A program made the position numbers and the translations under genes. The notes under the pieces are model-generated. The model saw nothing but the letters and a program-made list of their open reading frames with translations. It did no database searches and was not told the DNA's origin. Below are positions 25,769 through 34,179 of a stretch of DNA of 44,355 bases, piece by piece. The stretch's first letter is position 1. Each line of letters begins with the position of its first letter. This DNA is from an uncultured bacterium (GTDB lineage: Bacteria; UBP6; UBA1177), in contig CAJOMF010000007.1 of NCBI GenBank assembly GCA_905235605.1, forward strand, positions 1-44,355. Reading direction: 5' to 3'.

Positions 25769-27426
25769 TTCTTTTTTTCGGGAACAGTTCCGTCTGGATT
25801 GAGGCCGCGTGCCTTGTAGTCGGCTTTGATCTTAGCCTCTTTAACATCTTCCGTAGTCATGAATAAATCTTTAAATTTCTGCGGTACGAAGACGGTCGAA
25901 TCGTTTTTGAGGACTGCGAAAATCGTGTCGGGAAAGCCTTTTTCGTGGTCTGAAATCCGTGAGTTGTCCGATATGAAAAGTGAATAAGAGAGCATCCGTG
26001 CCCTGACGGGATCCTCCTCGTCGATAACGAAGGCTGCCAGGTTGTTTTCAACTTGGGTTGCCGTTCTCCAATCGACCGGAGTATCGTATTTCCTGAACAT
26101 CGTCTTCTTGATCGGATCAAAGAAGTAGGTTTTGTCGGGATAATCCTTTTTGAGCTGGATGAGATAAGCGTTTTTTGCGTCGTATTCCTTAATGGAATCG
26201 AGATCTTTCCTTATTTTTTCGCTAAGTTCTTCCATTCTTGCCATTATCACGTTCTCGTTGCGCCGCGTGATGACGAAGTAACCCTCTTCGGGCAAGAGTT
26301 TTATCGCGCCGCGTATTTTGTCTGTGACAGAGAAAGGATCGTCGATCGAAACCGACCAGCGGACGTATTCTTTCGGGAGTTTCCATATTCCGTGGCGGTC
26401 GCCGAGATAGATGAGATAGTTGAATTTTACTTTCGGCAGCTTTTCCTTGAGCTGCTTCATGAAAAGCGCTTCTCTGAAAAAGTTTACGTCGATGCTGATA
26501 TTCGGGCTCAGGATTTTTACGCTTCTTTTCTCATCGTTGAGCTCGATTTTTTTCGGGTCGGCGTACGGAACAAAGGCTTTTGCGTTCTCGAATTTCGGAG
26601 CTTCGTCGATTGTCGAGTGGATTTTGATGTAAGCTAAAATGTTGAGCAGAAGCGCCTTTTTCTCGTTTTCGGAAATCGAAGACGGCTTCGAAAGAGCCTC
26701 TTTCAGCATTTTTGCGAAAGTTTTGTCCGCCAGTTTGTATATCTGATCAGCGATATCCTCTACAGAAGATGCCGAGTCGGTCTTTTCCTTCGTCAGAGTG
26801 TCGAGAAGTCTTTTCCTGTTCTGAATTTCGGAAGGTGACAGCATAGGATTGTCGAAAAGATAATTCAAAACAACTTCCGCTTTTGCATAAGCCGTTGATT
26901 TTCTTTTGTAATTACGATACTGCCGGTCCCAGAATCCCGAAATTTCGCCAGATGCCAGGTTGTAGTAAGAAATTTCCGACATTTTTCTGCCGGTCTCAAG
27001 GAGTTCATAAAGCGCCGGAAACGAAGATAGATTCTGCTCTTCCTTAAGCGTTTCGCCGGTTTCTGAGTGTGTCTCGTTTATGAGCTTGGCGACGTTCAGC
27101 ATTTCGTTGACTTCGTTTTCAGACTGCCGGATCATCGCGTGGAAGTCCTTGTTCCAGAAGTCGGAACCAAGGTTTGTTGCCCTTATCACAAGTTTGCTTT
27201 CTTCAAAAACCGTGTAGGTAAGAGGTGTTTCCACGAAAAAATCCTTGTAGTAATCGGAATACTGCTTTGCTGCGGCAAAACGGTCATATTCTTTGTCACC
27301 TGTCCATTTGATCATAAAATAGAGAAAAAATCCGCCGACAACGATAAGCAGGATCAAGTAGCGCCATTGGGAGTTGTTTCTGCCGGCGGCAAGTTCCGAG
27401 GCGCGGACTTTTCTTTTGGGAGACAT
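25765..27426 (-). CDS. Membrane-anchored protein with divergent ApbE-like fold
   Basis: N-terminal TM (YLILLIVVGGFFLYFMI) followed by ApbE-like ordered blocks: NEVNEMLNVAKLINETHS, FPALYELLETGRKMSEISYYNLASGEISGFW, NYLIYLGDRHGIW..VRWSVSIDDPF, TYFFDPIKKT, ATQVENNLAAFVIDEEDPVRARMLSYSLFI. Confidence 0.5.
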   Translation of the reverse strand: MSPKRKVRASELAAGRNNSQWRYLILLIVVGGFFLYFMIKWTGDKEYDRFAAAKQYSDYYKDFFVETPLTYTVFEESKLVIRATNLGSDFWNKDFHAMIRQSENEVNEMLNVAKLINETHSETGETLKEEQNLSSFPALYELLETGRKMSEISYYNLASGEISGFWDRQYRNYKRKSTAYAKAEVVLNYLFDNPMLSPSEIQNRKRLLDTLTKEKTDSASSVEDIADQIYKLADKTFAKMLKEALSKPSSISENEKKALLLNILAYIKIHSTIDEAPKFENAKAFVPYADPKKIELNDEKRSVKILSPNISIDVNFFREALFMKQLKEKLPKVKFNYLIYLGDRHGIWKLPKEYVRWSVSIDDPFSVTDKIRGAIKLLPEEGYFVITRRNENVIMARMEELSEKIRKDLDSIKEYDAKNAYLIQLKKDYPDKTYFFDPIKKTMFRKYDTPVDWRTATQVENNLAAFVIDEEDPVRARMLSYSLFISDNSRISDHEKGFPDTIFAVLKNDSTVFVPQKFKDLFMTTEDVKEAKIKADYKARGLNPDGTVPEKKK

Positions 27427-27665
27427 TATTTGTTCTCTTCGATGATTTCCAAAACGACTTTCTGATTCTGACGGCTTGCAACTGCGCTGATGAGAGTGCG
27501 GAGAGCGTTTGCTGTTCTGCCGCTTTTACCGATGACTTTGCCGACATCTTCCGGAGCGACCCTGAGTTCGATGATAGCAGTGTTTTTTCCCTCGATGTAG
27601 CTTACTTCGACTGCTTCTGGAACATCAACCAGCTTTTTTGTAATGAATTCAACAAATTCTTTCAT
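27426..27665 (-). CDS. khpA: KH-domain RNA-binding protein (KhpA/YlqC family)
   Basis: MKEFVEFITKKLVDVPEAVEVSYIEGKNTAIIELRVAPEDVGKVIGKSGRTANALRTLISAVA (GxxG motif); RBS ggagg upstream. Confidence 0.92.
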   Translation of the reverse strand: MKEFVEFITKKLVDVPEAVEVSYIEGKNTAIIELRVAPEDVGKVIGKSGRTANALRTLISAVASRQNQKVVLEIIEENK

Positions 27666-27782
27666 GAGATCCTCCAAAGGTTGAATAGGTGTAAAACTCA
27701 AACGTAAAATGACCCAAAACTTCTATCAAATTTAATGTTTTTCATAAAAAACGCAATTTTTCTTAATTTTTAAGCACATTTA

Positions 27783-29315
27783 TCAGTATTGTCCTGTTCC
27801 GGGCTTGTATTCCGCCGCATCCCACTTAAAGTTGTCGATAAGAACAAGCGAATCATATACGTGATCGTAGAGATCCCAGATAGCGAGTCTTACGGTTATT
27901 ACTTCTCCGCCGACAACGTTTCCGCGTGTCGTGAGCCAGCCCGTTCCGCCGTTTGACGCAAAACCGGTTCCCTGCAGTTCTTCAGTTCCTTTACATGATT
28001 CCTGGGTTGCAGGATAACTGCTTACAGGGGAACATTGTGTGAAAAGCCCTGATGGAGCCAGATTTATACCGACAGGGTTGCCTGCAGCATCCATAGCCAG
28101 ATTTTTGTCGGCAGGATTCTGCAGAGTCGGATCACTGCTTGTATAGTCCGAATCAAGCAGTGCGATGAAAAAGTCATTATATTTGCTGCAAATATAGTTT
28201 GGATACTCTTTGGTGATAAAGTATATGTTGAAGCTGAACGATTTTGCAGTTTTGGGAGTTCTTATCCTCATTCGGAGCATTACAGCATCGTTTACAGAAC
28301 CGCTTGTTCCTGACGACGAGCATGAACTTGCTGAGGGAAAGCTGCCGCCGTTTGCTGCAACCCAGTCTGCCGGTGCCCCGGATGTTGTCCCACCGCTGTA
28401 ATCAGGATTTGTAATAGGATTCCCGAGCTTGCTTGAAGTCAAAGCAAGCATTAAATTGCCTTCTTTCGGTTTGATAACGTTTCCGAAAGCCGAAAGAAGT
28501 CCATTACTGCCTGCGTGCGCAGTACCGCTGCCGGTTGGAAACGATATTGTGGCGTCAATAAGTCCCCATTCGTTGGAATCCTCGGTCGTCGTTTTGCAGA
28601 TTCCTATTGCCTTTGCATAATCGAAAGGATTGGTGGAAGATTCTGAAACACCGGATTCGCAGTCTGTCTCAATTACCTCGTATTCGCACATGTCGGAAGG
28701 ACTGTTTGCATCCCAAGCTTCTTTCGGAAAAGGGCATTGATCGGTCGTTTCGCAGCAGTCGTAGCATGAGCCGACACCGTCGCCGTCGAAATCTGTTCCG
28801 TCGTCAACAACGCCGTTGCAGTCGTTGTCTATTCCGTCATGGCAGAGTTCTTCGCCGACCTCGCTGACCGGAAGGACTTCGCCTTCGCATTTTCCCCAGG
28901 TTCCGTCTTCCCTGCATGTTCTTACAGCAGCTCTGCACGGACCGACATTTTCAGTCGCCGGATCGCCCTGATATTCGCAGGTCTGTTTTTTGCCTGGAGT
29001 GCAGCTTCCGGTTATCGGGTCGTCGTCTCCGTCCTGTTTGCCCGGAGTGCTGCTGTCATCGGTATCGGTCTCGCTTCCGTCGCTGCTGCTGTCAGTATCG
29101 CCGTTGTCACCTCCGCCGTTATTGCCGCCGTTAGAGCCGTCGGTGCAGATTTTCTTTTCGGGATCGCATGTCAGGCCGAGAGGGCAGTCAAGAGTCGACT
29201 CGCAGATTTGACTGTTTCCGCTGCCGGATGAACCGCCATCCTCATCGTCTTCGCCGCAGGAAATAAGACAACATACTGAAATCATTAACATTAGCGAAAA
29301 TTTAAACAGTTTCAT
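27783..29315 (-). CDS. Lipoprotein with MopE-like DGIDNDCNG motif and choice-of-anchor-L-like C-terminal domain (paralog A)
   Basis: Lipobox SVCCLISC; DGIDNDCNGVVDDGTDFDGDG; FNIYFITKEYPNYICSKYNDFFIALLD; GTGWLTTRGNVVGGEVITVRLAIWDLYDHVYDSLVLIDNFKW. Confidence 0.8.
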   Translation of the reverse strand: MKLFKFSLMLMISVCCLISCGEDDEDGGSSGSGNSQICESTLDCPLGLTCDPEKKICTDGSNGGNNGGGDNGDTDSSSDGSETDTDDSSTPGKQDGDDDPITGSCTPGKKQTCEYQGDPATENVGPCRAAVRTCREDGTWGKCEGEVLPVSEVGEELCHDGIDNDCNGVVDDGTDFDGDGVGSCYDCCETTDQCPFPKEAWDANSPSDMCEYEVIETDCESGVSESSTNPFDYAKAIGICKTTTEDSNEWGLIDATISFPTGSGTAHAGSNGLLSAFGNVIKPKEGNLMLALTSSKLGNPITNPDYSGGTTSGAPADWVAANGGSFPSASSCSSSGTSGSVNDAVMLRMRIRTPKTAKSFSFNIYFITKEYPNYICSKYNDFFIALLDSDYTSSDPTLQNPADKNLAMDAAGNPVGINLAPSGLFTQCSPVSSYPATQESCKGTEELQGTGFASNGGTGWLTTRGNVVGGEVITVRLAIWDLYDHVYDSLVLIDNFKWDAAEYKPGTGQY

Positions 29316-29421
29316 TTTATCCTCCTATCCTCCAATAAGGAAACAAAATTATATGATTATAATTTGATGATAAAAAATAATCAAGGGATTTATTTCGGTT
29401 TTTTCGGAAAGTTAAGTCGGT

Positions 29422-31122
29422 TTAATATTGACCGGTCCCCGCTTTTGCAGGCTGCGGAAGCCATTTGAAGCCGTCGAGAAGAACGGTCGAATCCCATGAA
29501 TGGTCGGGACCGTATCCTACAGTTCCCTGTTCCCAAATCGCCAGTCTTAAGGTGATTGTTTCGCCCGGAACGACGTTTCCGCGGGTCGTCAGCCAGCCAG
29601 TGCCGCCGTTTTTCGGGGAAAAAGCATCAAAACCCGTTCCGTCAATAAGTGATCCGTCGGTGCAGTAAGATGAAAAATCATAGCTGCTGTTCTGATAACA
29701 TGCCGTGAAAAGACCTTCAGGAGCAAGGTCTACGCCGACGAAGTTGCCGTTATAATCTTTTGCAAGGTTTTTATCGTAAGGATTCTGGAATTCATCGTTC
29801 GGATACTGAGTGTTATGCTCCGAATCAAGCAGAGCGATGAAGAAATCGTTGTAGTTGCTTGAAGAGCATACTGTACTCGGATATTCAACCGAGAAAAAGA
29901 AAAGGTTGAACTGGAAAGCACGTGCATTCATCGGAGCTTTCACTTTGAGGGTAAGCATGATCGGATCCTGAACATGCGGGATCTCTTTGCCTGCACACTG
30001 ATCTGTGAGACCGTCTTCAACAGTTGTTCCGCCGCATGTCGGTGACTTCGGAATCGCGCAGTTCGGCATCATGTTTATCCAGTCTGCCGGGATCGTGCTT
30101 GCAGTTTTCATGTCTCCGGCATCCAATGTGGCCACAGTGGCGTTTTTCGTCGGTTTGTTCCAGGGACCGGTGGAAAGGATAGCCATTTTAGAGCCTTCGA
30201 GCGCAACGATGTTGTTTCCGAATTTCGGTTCGGCTGCAAATGTTTTGTAGTTTGCATCGTAATACGGCAGAGGAAGGCTTGTCCTGTTGGATCCGTTGAT
30301 TTTTTCGGTTACCGGATCACCGGCAAGTGAAAGTGTCGCTGAAACAAGCTGATCGCCGCATATTCCCATTGCGTGGGCGAGTTTTACCGCATTGCCGGGG
30401 TAGTCTTCAAGGGCGAGAGGATCATCTTCTCCGTCACATGAAGTCGATTCATCGATTTCGCCGTTGCAGTTGTTGTCAACTCCGTCTCCCTGCATTTCAT
30501 AAGCACCCGGATATATCGTTGCAGGATCGAATCCGTTGCAGTCGCTGGCAATTTCGCAGCAGTCGGAACACGCGCCGTAGCCGTCGCCGTCGAAATCGGC
30601 TCCGTTGTCGACTGTGCCGTCGCAGTCGTTGTCTATTCCGTCATTGCAGAGCTCGTCACCGAATTCGGTAACAGGAAGAACTTCGCCTTCACATTTTCCC
30701 CATGCACCGTCTTCTTTGCAGGTCCTTATTCCGGCTCTGCACGGGCCGACATTTTCAGTGGCCGGATCGCCCTGATAAGGACAGGTCTGCTTTTTGCCGG
30801 GAGTGCATGGTCCTGTTATAGGATCGTCGTCTCCGTCCTGTTTGCCGGGATTGTCACTGGCGGTATCAGAATCGTCACCGGTGTCTGAAACTTGACCGGA
30901 ATCTCCAGAGTCGCTGTAATCTCCGGAATCTCCTGAATCACCGGAACCGCCGCCCTGCGTACATGTCCCGGTGGATTTGTCGCATGAGTAACCTATCTGA
31001 CAGTCAAGGTTGGATGAGCAGGTTTTGCCCTGAGCACTTCCGTTGTCGTCTTCATCACCAGAGCATGAAACAAAAATCAGAACAAAAATCGACAAAATTG
31101 AAAGAAGGTAAAATTTTTTCAT
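29422..31122 (-). CDS. Lipoprotein with MopE-like motifs and choice-of-anchor-L-like C-terminal domain (paralog B)
   Basis: Lipobox LIFVSC; two acidic motifs (DGIDNDCDGTVDNGADFDGDGYG and DGVDNNCNGEIDE); FQFNLFFFSVEYPSTVCSSSNYNDFFIALLDS; C-terminus shared with paralog A (GTGQY). Confidence 0.8.
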   Translation of the reverse strand: MKKFYLLSILSIFVLIFVSCSGDEDDNGSAQGKTCSSNLDCQIGYSCDKSTGTCTQGGGSGDSGDSGDYSDSGDSGQVSDTGDDSDTASDNPGKQDGDDDPITGPCTPGKKQTCPYQGDPATENVGPCRAGIRTCKEDGAWGKCEGEVLPVTEFGDELCNDGIDNDCDGTVDNGADFDGDGYGACSDCCEIASDCNGFDPATIYPGAYEMQGDGVDNNCNGEIDESTSCDGEDDPLALEDYPGNAVKLAHAMGICGDQLVSATLSLAGDPVTEKINGSNRTSLPLPYYDANYKTFAAEPKFGNNIVALEGSKMAILSTGPWNKPTKNATVATLDAGDMKTASTIPADWINMMPNCAIPKSPTCGGTTVEDGLTDQCAGKEIPHVQDPIMLTLKVKAPMNARAFQFNLFFFSVEYPSTVCSSSNYNDFFIALLDSEHNTQYPNDEFQNPYDKNLAKDYNGNFVGVDLAPEGLFTACYQNSSYDFSSYCTDGSLIDGTGFDAFSPKNGGTGWLTTRGNVVPGETITLRLAIWEQGTVGYGPDHSWDSTVLLDGFKWLPQPAKAGTGQY

Positions 31123-31245
31123 GTGAAACTCCAAAATCAACACAATAAAACAAAAAATTCTAAGCAGAAAAGAAAAAAAATCAAATGCTTTTTTTTTATC
31201 GAAAAGATGCTATATTGCCCCGGATTTTTGTTTCGGGGGTATTCA

Positions 31246-32217
31246 ATGGAAAAAAATTCTCTGATTTTCGTTGCAGGTCACAAAGGGCTTGTCGGCAGCG
31301 CACTTGTCCGCGAGCTCAGGTCGAAGGGTTACAACAACCTTATAATGAAGACTTCTTCTGAGCTTGATCTTACAAATCAGGTCGAAACGGAAAAGTTCTT
31401 TGCGGAAACCAAACCGGAATATGTTTTTCTGGCGGCTGCGCGCGTCGGCGGAATAGGTGCCAACAACAGTTTCCGTGCAGACATGATCTACAATAATCTT
31501 ATGATCGAATCGAATGTGATCAGCAATTCCTACAAATTCGGCGTGAAAAAGCTCCTTTTCCTGGGTTCGAGCTGCATTTATCCGAAATTTGCGCCGCAGC
31601 CGATGAGCGAAAACGCGCTTCTCACTGGCGAGCTGGAGTACACCAACGAGCCTTATGCGATCGCCAAGATCGCCGGGCTCAAAATGTGTGAATCCTACAA
31701 TATACAGTACGGAACGAACTTTGTTTCTGTCATGCCGACCAATCTTTACGGAGAAAACGACTCGTTCGATCTTGAAAACGGTCATGTCCTGCCTGTGATG
31801 ATAAGGAAATTCCATGAAGCGAAAGTCCACGGGCGCGATTATGTCGAACTTTGGGGAACTGGCAGGCCGCGCAGAGAGTTCCTTTACAGCGGAGACCTTG
31901 CAGAGGCGGTCGTTAAAATCATGGAGGAAGTCTCTTTCTCCGATCTCACCAGAGGGATGAATGAGATCCGCAACACTCATATCAATATCGGAACGGGCGA
32001 AGATATCACGATTTACGAGCTTGCCTACATCATCAAAGACATCGTCAGCTACGACGGAGACATCGTCTGGGATTCCTCAAAACCCGACGGAACGCCGCAG
32101 AAACTTCTCGACATTTCGAAAATAAAAAGTTTCGGCTGGAAACCGAAGACAAGACTTACCGACGGGATCGAGCATGTTTACCGCTGGTATGTCAAAAATA
32201 AAGGAAATCAGGAGTAA
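31246..32217 (+). CDS. fcl: GDP-L-fucose synthase
   Basis: IFVAGHKGLVGSALVREL, VFLAAARVGGIGANN, FLGSSCIYPKFAPQPM, EPYAIAKIAGLKMCESYN, VMPTNLYGENDSF. Confidence 0.93.
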   Translation: MEKNSLIFVAGHKGLVGSALVRELRSKGYNNLIMKTSSELDLTNQVETEKFFAETKPEYVFLAAARVGGIGANNSFRADMIYNNLMIESNVISNSYKFGVKKLLFLGSSCIYPKFAPQPMSENALLTGELEYTNEPYAIAKIAGLKMCESYNIQYGTNFVSVMPTNLYGENDSFDLENGHVLPVMIRKFHEAKVHGRDYVELWGTGRPRREFLYSGDLAEAVVKIMEEVSFSDLTRGMNEIRNTHINIGTGEDITIYELAYIIKDIVSYDGDIVWDSSKPDGTPQKLLDISKIKSFGWKPKTRLTDGIEHVYRWYVKNKGNQE

Positions 32218-32222
32218 TATCG

Positions 32223-33128
32223 ATGCTTCTCTATGCAGACAAACTCTTTTCTAAAGAGTGGTTCAAAAGTTTGTACCTGATTATTCAGGGCGCGCTTATC
32301 GCCGCTTTCGGTTACAACTTTTTTCTTATTCCTTATAAAATAATTCCCGGCGGACTGATGGGTCTCAGCAGTGTTTTCTACCACCTGGTCGGTATTCCGG
32401 TCGGCCTTCTCACGATAATTATGAATATCCCGCTCATCCTTCTCGGAATGAAGATCCTCGGCAACCGTTTCGGCTACAAAACGATACTCGGAATGTCGCT
32501 CCTTTCGCTTTTCAACGACGGAATGAACTATTTCTGGCACGATGTTACTCTGACTGACGACATTTTTTTGAGCTGCATAATCGGCGGAACTTTGGTCGGA
32601 GCGGGGGTTGCATCTATTTTCAAGGCGAAGGCGACTACCGGCGGCACAGACATCATCGCCCAGCTTTTTCATGTCAAGTTTAAGTTTTCTACGGGTAAAG
32701 TCGTTCTTTTCACAAACATAATTTTCCTTTCGCTCGGTGCTTTGTCGATCCACTTGAAAAATCCCGAAACTACAGAGTTTTTCAAAATGATAGTTTACGC
32801 GATAGTCGCGCAGTTCACCACGGCGAAGGTGATGGATGCCATCCTCGAGGGGACTTCGTATTACAAAGGGATCTTCATCATTTCGAACAAATACGACGAG
32901 GTCAAGGAAAAACTGCTCACTCAGCTTAGACGCGGCGGGACGATGATCCACGGACAGGGGATGTTCAAGGACGACGAGCGCAAAATCATCTTCACCGCGG
33001 TCAGCAGACGCGAATCTGCGTTCCTTAAAGAGTACATCAAATCGATAGATCCGCAGGCTTTCATCATCATTTTTCAGACAAACGAAATTTACGGACAGGG
33101 GTTCCTGCCGGTAAAGGATATTGAATAG
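32223..33128 (+). CDS. YitT family membrane protein with DUF2179-like C-terminal domain
   Basis: Multiple TM; GALIAAFGYNFFLIPYKIIPGGLMGLSSVFYHLVGIPVGLLTIIMNIPLI, KATTGGTDIIAQLF, GTSYYKGIFIISNKYDEV..RGGTMIHGQGMF. Confidence 0.9.
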   Translation: MLLYADKLFSKEWFKSLYLIIQGALIAAFGYNFFLIPYKIIPGGLMGLSSVFYHLVGIPVGLLTIIMNIPLILLGMKILGNRFGYKTILGMSLLSLFNDGMNYFWHDVTLTDDIFLSCIIGGTLVGAGVASIFKAKATTGGTDIIAQLFHVKFKFSTGKVVLFTNIIFLSLGALSIHLKNPETTEFFKMIVYAIVAQFTTAKVMDAILEGTSYYKGIFIISNKYDEVKEKLLTQLRRGGTMIHGQGMFKDDERKIIFTAVSRRESAFLKEYIKSIDPQAFIIIFQTNEIYGQGFLPVKDIE

Positions 33129-33143
33129 CGGCGCAAATTGCCG

Positions 33144-33175
33144 GGATTCCGTGATTCCGTAATCCCGTTATCCCG
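33144..33175. repeat. Four tandem degenerate 8-bp units between convergent genes
   Basis: ggattccg / tgattccg / taatcccg / ttatcccg, uninterrupted. Confidence 0.75.
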
Positions 33176-33178
33176 ATA

Positions 33179-34039
33179 TTATTTTGCGGCGGCTAAGAAT
33201 CCCTTGATTTCCTCAAGGTGTTTTGTCGCAACGGCGCGTCCTTCGTCGTAAACGCGCCTGAGTTCGTTTTTGTTCTTTTCAGTTCTGCTGATTCCGAGCG
33301 GTTTTTCGGGACAGATGATGAATGCGGCTCCGGCTTTTTCGCGTGAAAAGATGTGTTCTCTTTCTTTGTTGTAAACCTCGTGGCGGACAGTCAGAGCCTT
33401 TATAAGTGTCGGATATCTGCGGAGCAGGATCTTCATCAGCGGCAGAAATTTTATCGGCTGTTTTGTGAAATCGCGCGGCTGGGTGAGGACGACGACATTT
33501 TTCGTAAAGCCGATACTTTCAAAATATTCCAGCGGGATCGAATCGGTCGAACCGCCGTCGATAAGTTTTTTCCCGTCGATTTCAACAGGTCTTGAAACGC
33601 CGGGCATCGAAGCTGAAGCACGCATCCAGAGCGTATCTGCCTCGCGGCAGTCCACCAGTTTTTTGTAGTGCGTGATTCCTGTGTCTGCATCGGTGGCGAC
33701 AACATAAAATTCCATCGGATTATTTATGTAGGTTTCATAATCAAAGGGATCGAGCTTGTTCGGGATCTGATTGTAGCAGAAGTCGGCGTTGTAAAGATCT
33801 CCCGAAGTAAAAAGCGAGTGAAAGCTGCAGTAGCGCCTGTCTCCGGCGTATTTCAGGTTGTAGCGGATCGCCCGTCCGATCTGTTTTGACTTTAAGTTGC
33901 AGCCGAAAATGGCTCCTGCCGACACTCCGATCGCGCCGTCAAAAGTAATGTTGTTTTCCATTAGCACGTCAAGCACGCCGGAAGTGAACATCCCCCTCAT
34001 CGCGCCGCCTTCAAGAACGATTCCCGTTTTTTCTGTCAT
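33179..34039 (-). CDS. Patatin-like phospholipase family protein
   Basis: GIVLEGGAMRGMFTSGVLDVLMENNI, GVSAGAIFG (GxSxG), LIDGGSTDSIPL (DGG). Confidence 0.92.
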   Translation of the reverse strand: MTEKTGIVLEGGAMRGMFTSGVLDVLMENNITFDGAIGVSAGAIFGCNLKSKQIGRAIRYNLKYAGDRRYCSFHSLFTSGDLYNADFCYNQIPNKLDPFDYETYINNPMEFYVVATDADTGITHYKKLVDCREADTLWMRASASMPGVSRPVEIDGKKLIDGGSTDSIPLEYFESIGFTKNVVVLTQPRDFTKQPIKFLPLMKILLRRYPTLIKALTVRHEVYNKEREHIFSREKAGAAFIICPEKPLGISRTEKNKNELRRVYDEGRAVATKHLEEIKGFLAAAK

Positions 34040-34179
34040 GAATGCCTCCTTAAGCAGACAAAGAGCTGTTTTTTAACATAAGTTTACAGAAATTCAAGAT
34101 GTTTGAAAAAAATCATCTCTGCGGTTGACTTGTTGAAAGTGGTGTTTATTTACTTCCCTGTTTTATTGTTTGCGAGGTT

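Noticed and set aside
32208-32951. 247-aa minus-strand ORF
   Set aside because: Antisense to the clearly recognisable YitT gene; no domain-like motifs.
34125-34152. Possible promoter or heat-shock element before lon (TTGACT..TATTTA)
   Set aside because: The -10 match is weak (3 of 6) and there is no CIRCE or convincing sigma32 motif; not strong enough to list.
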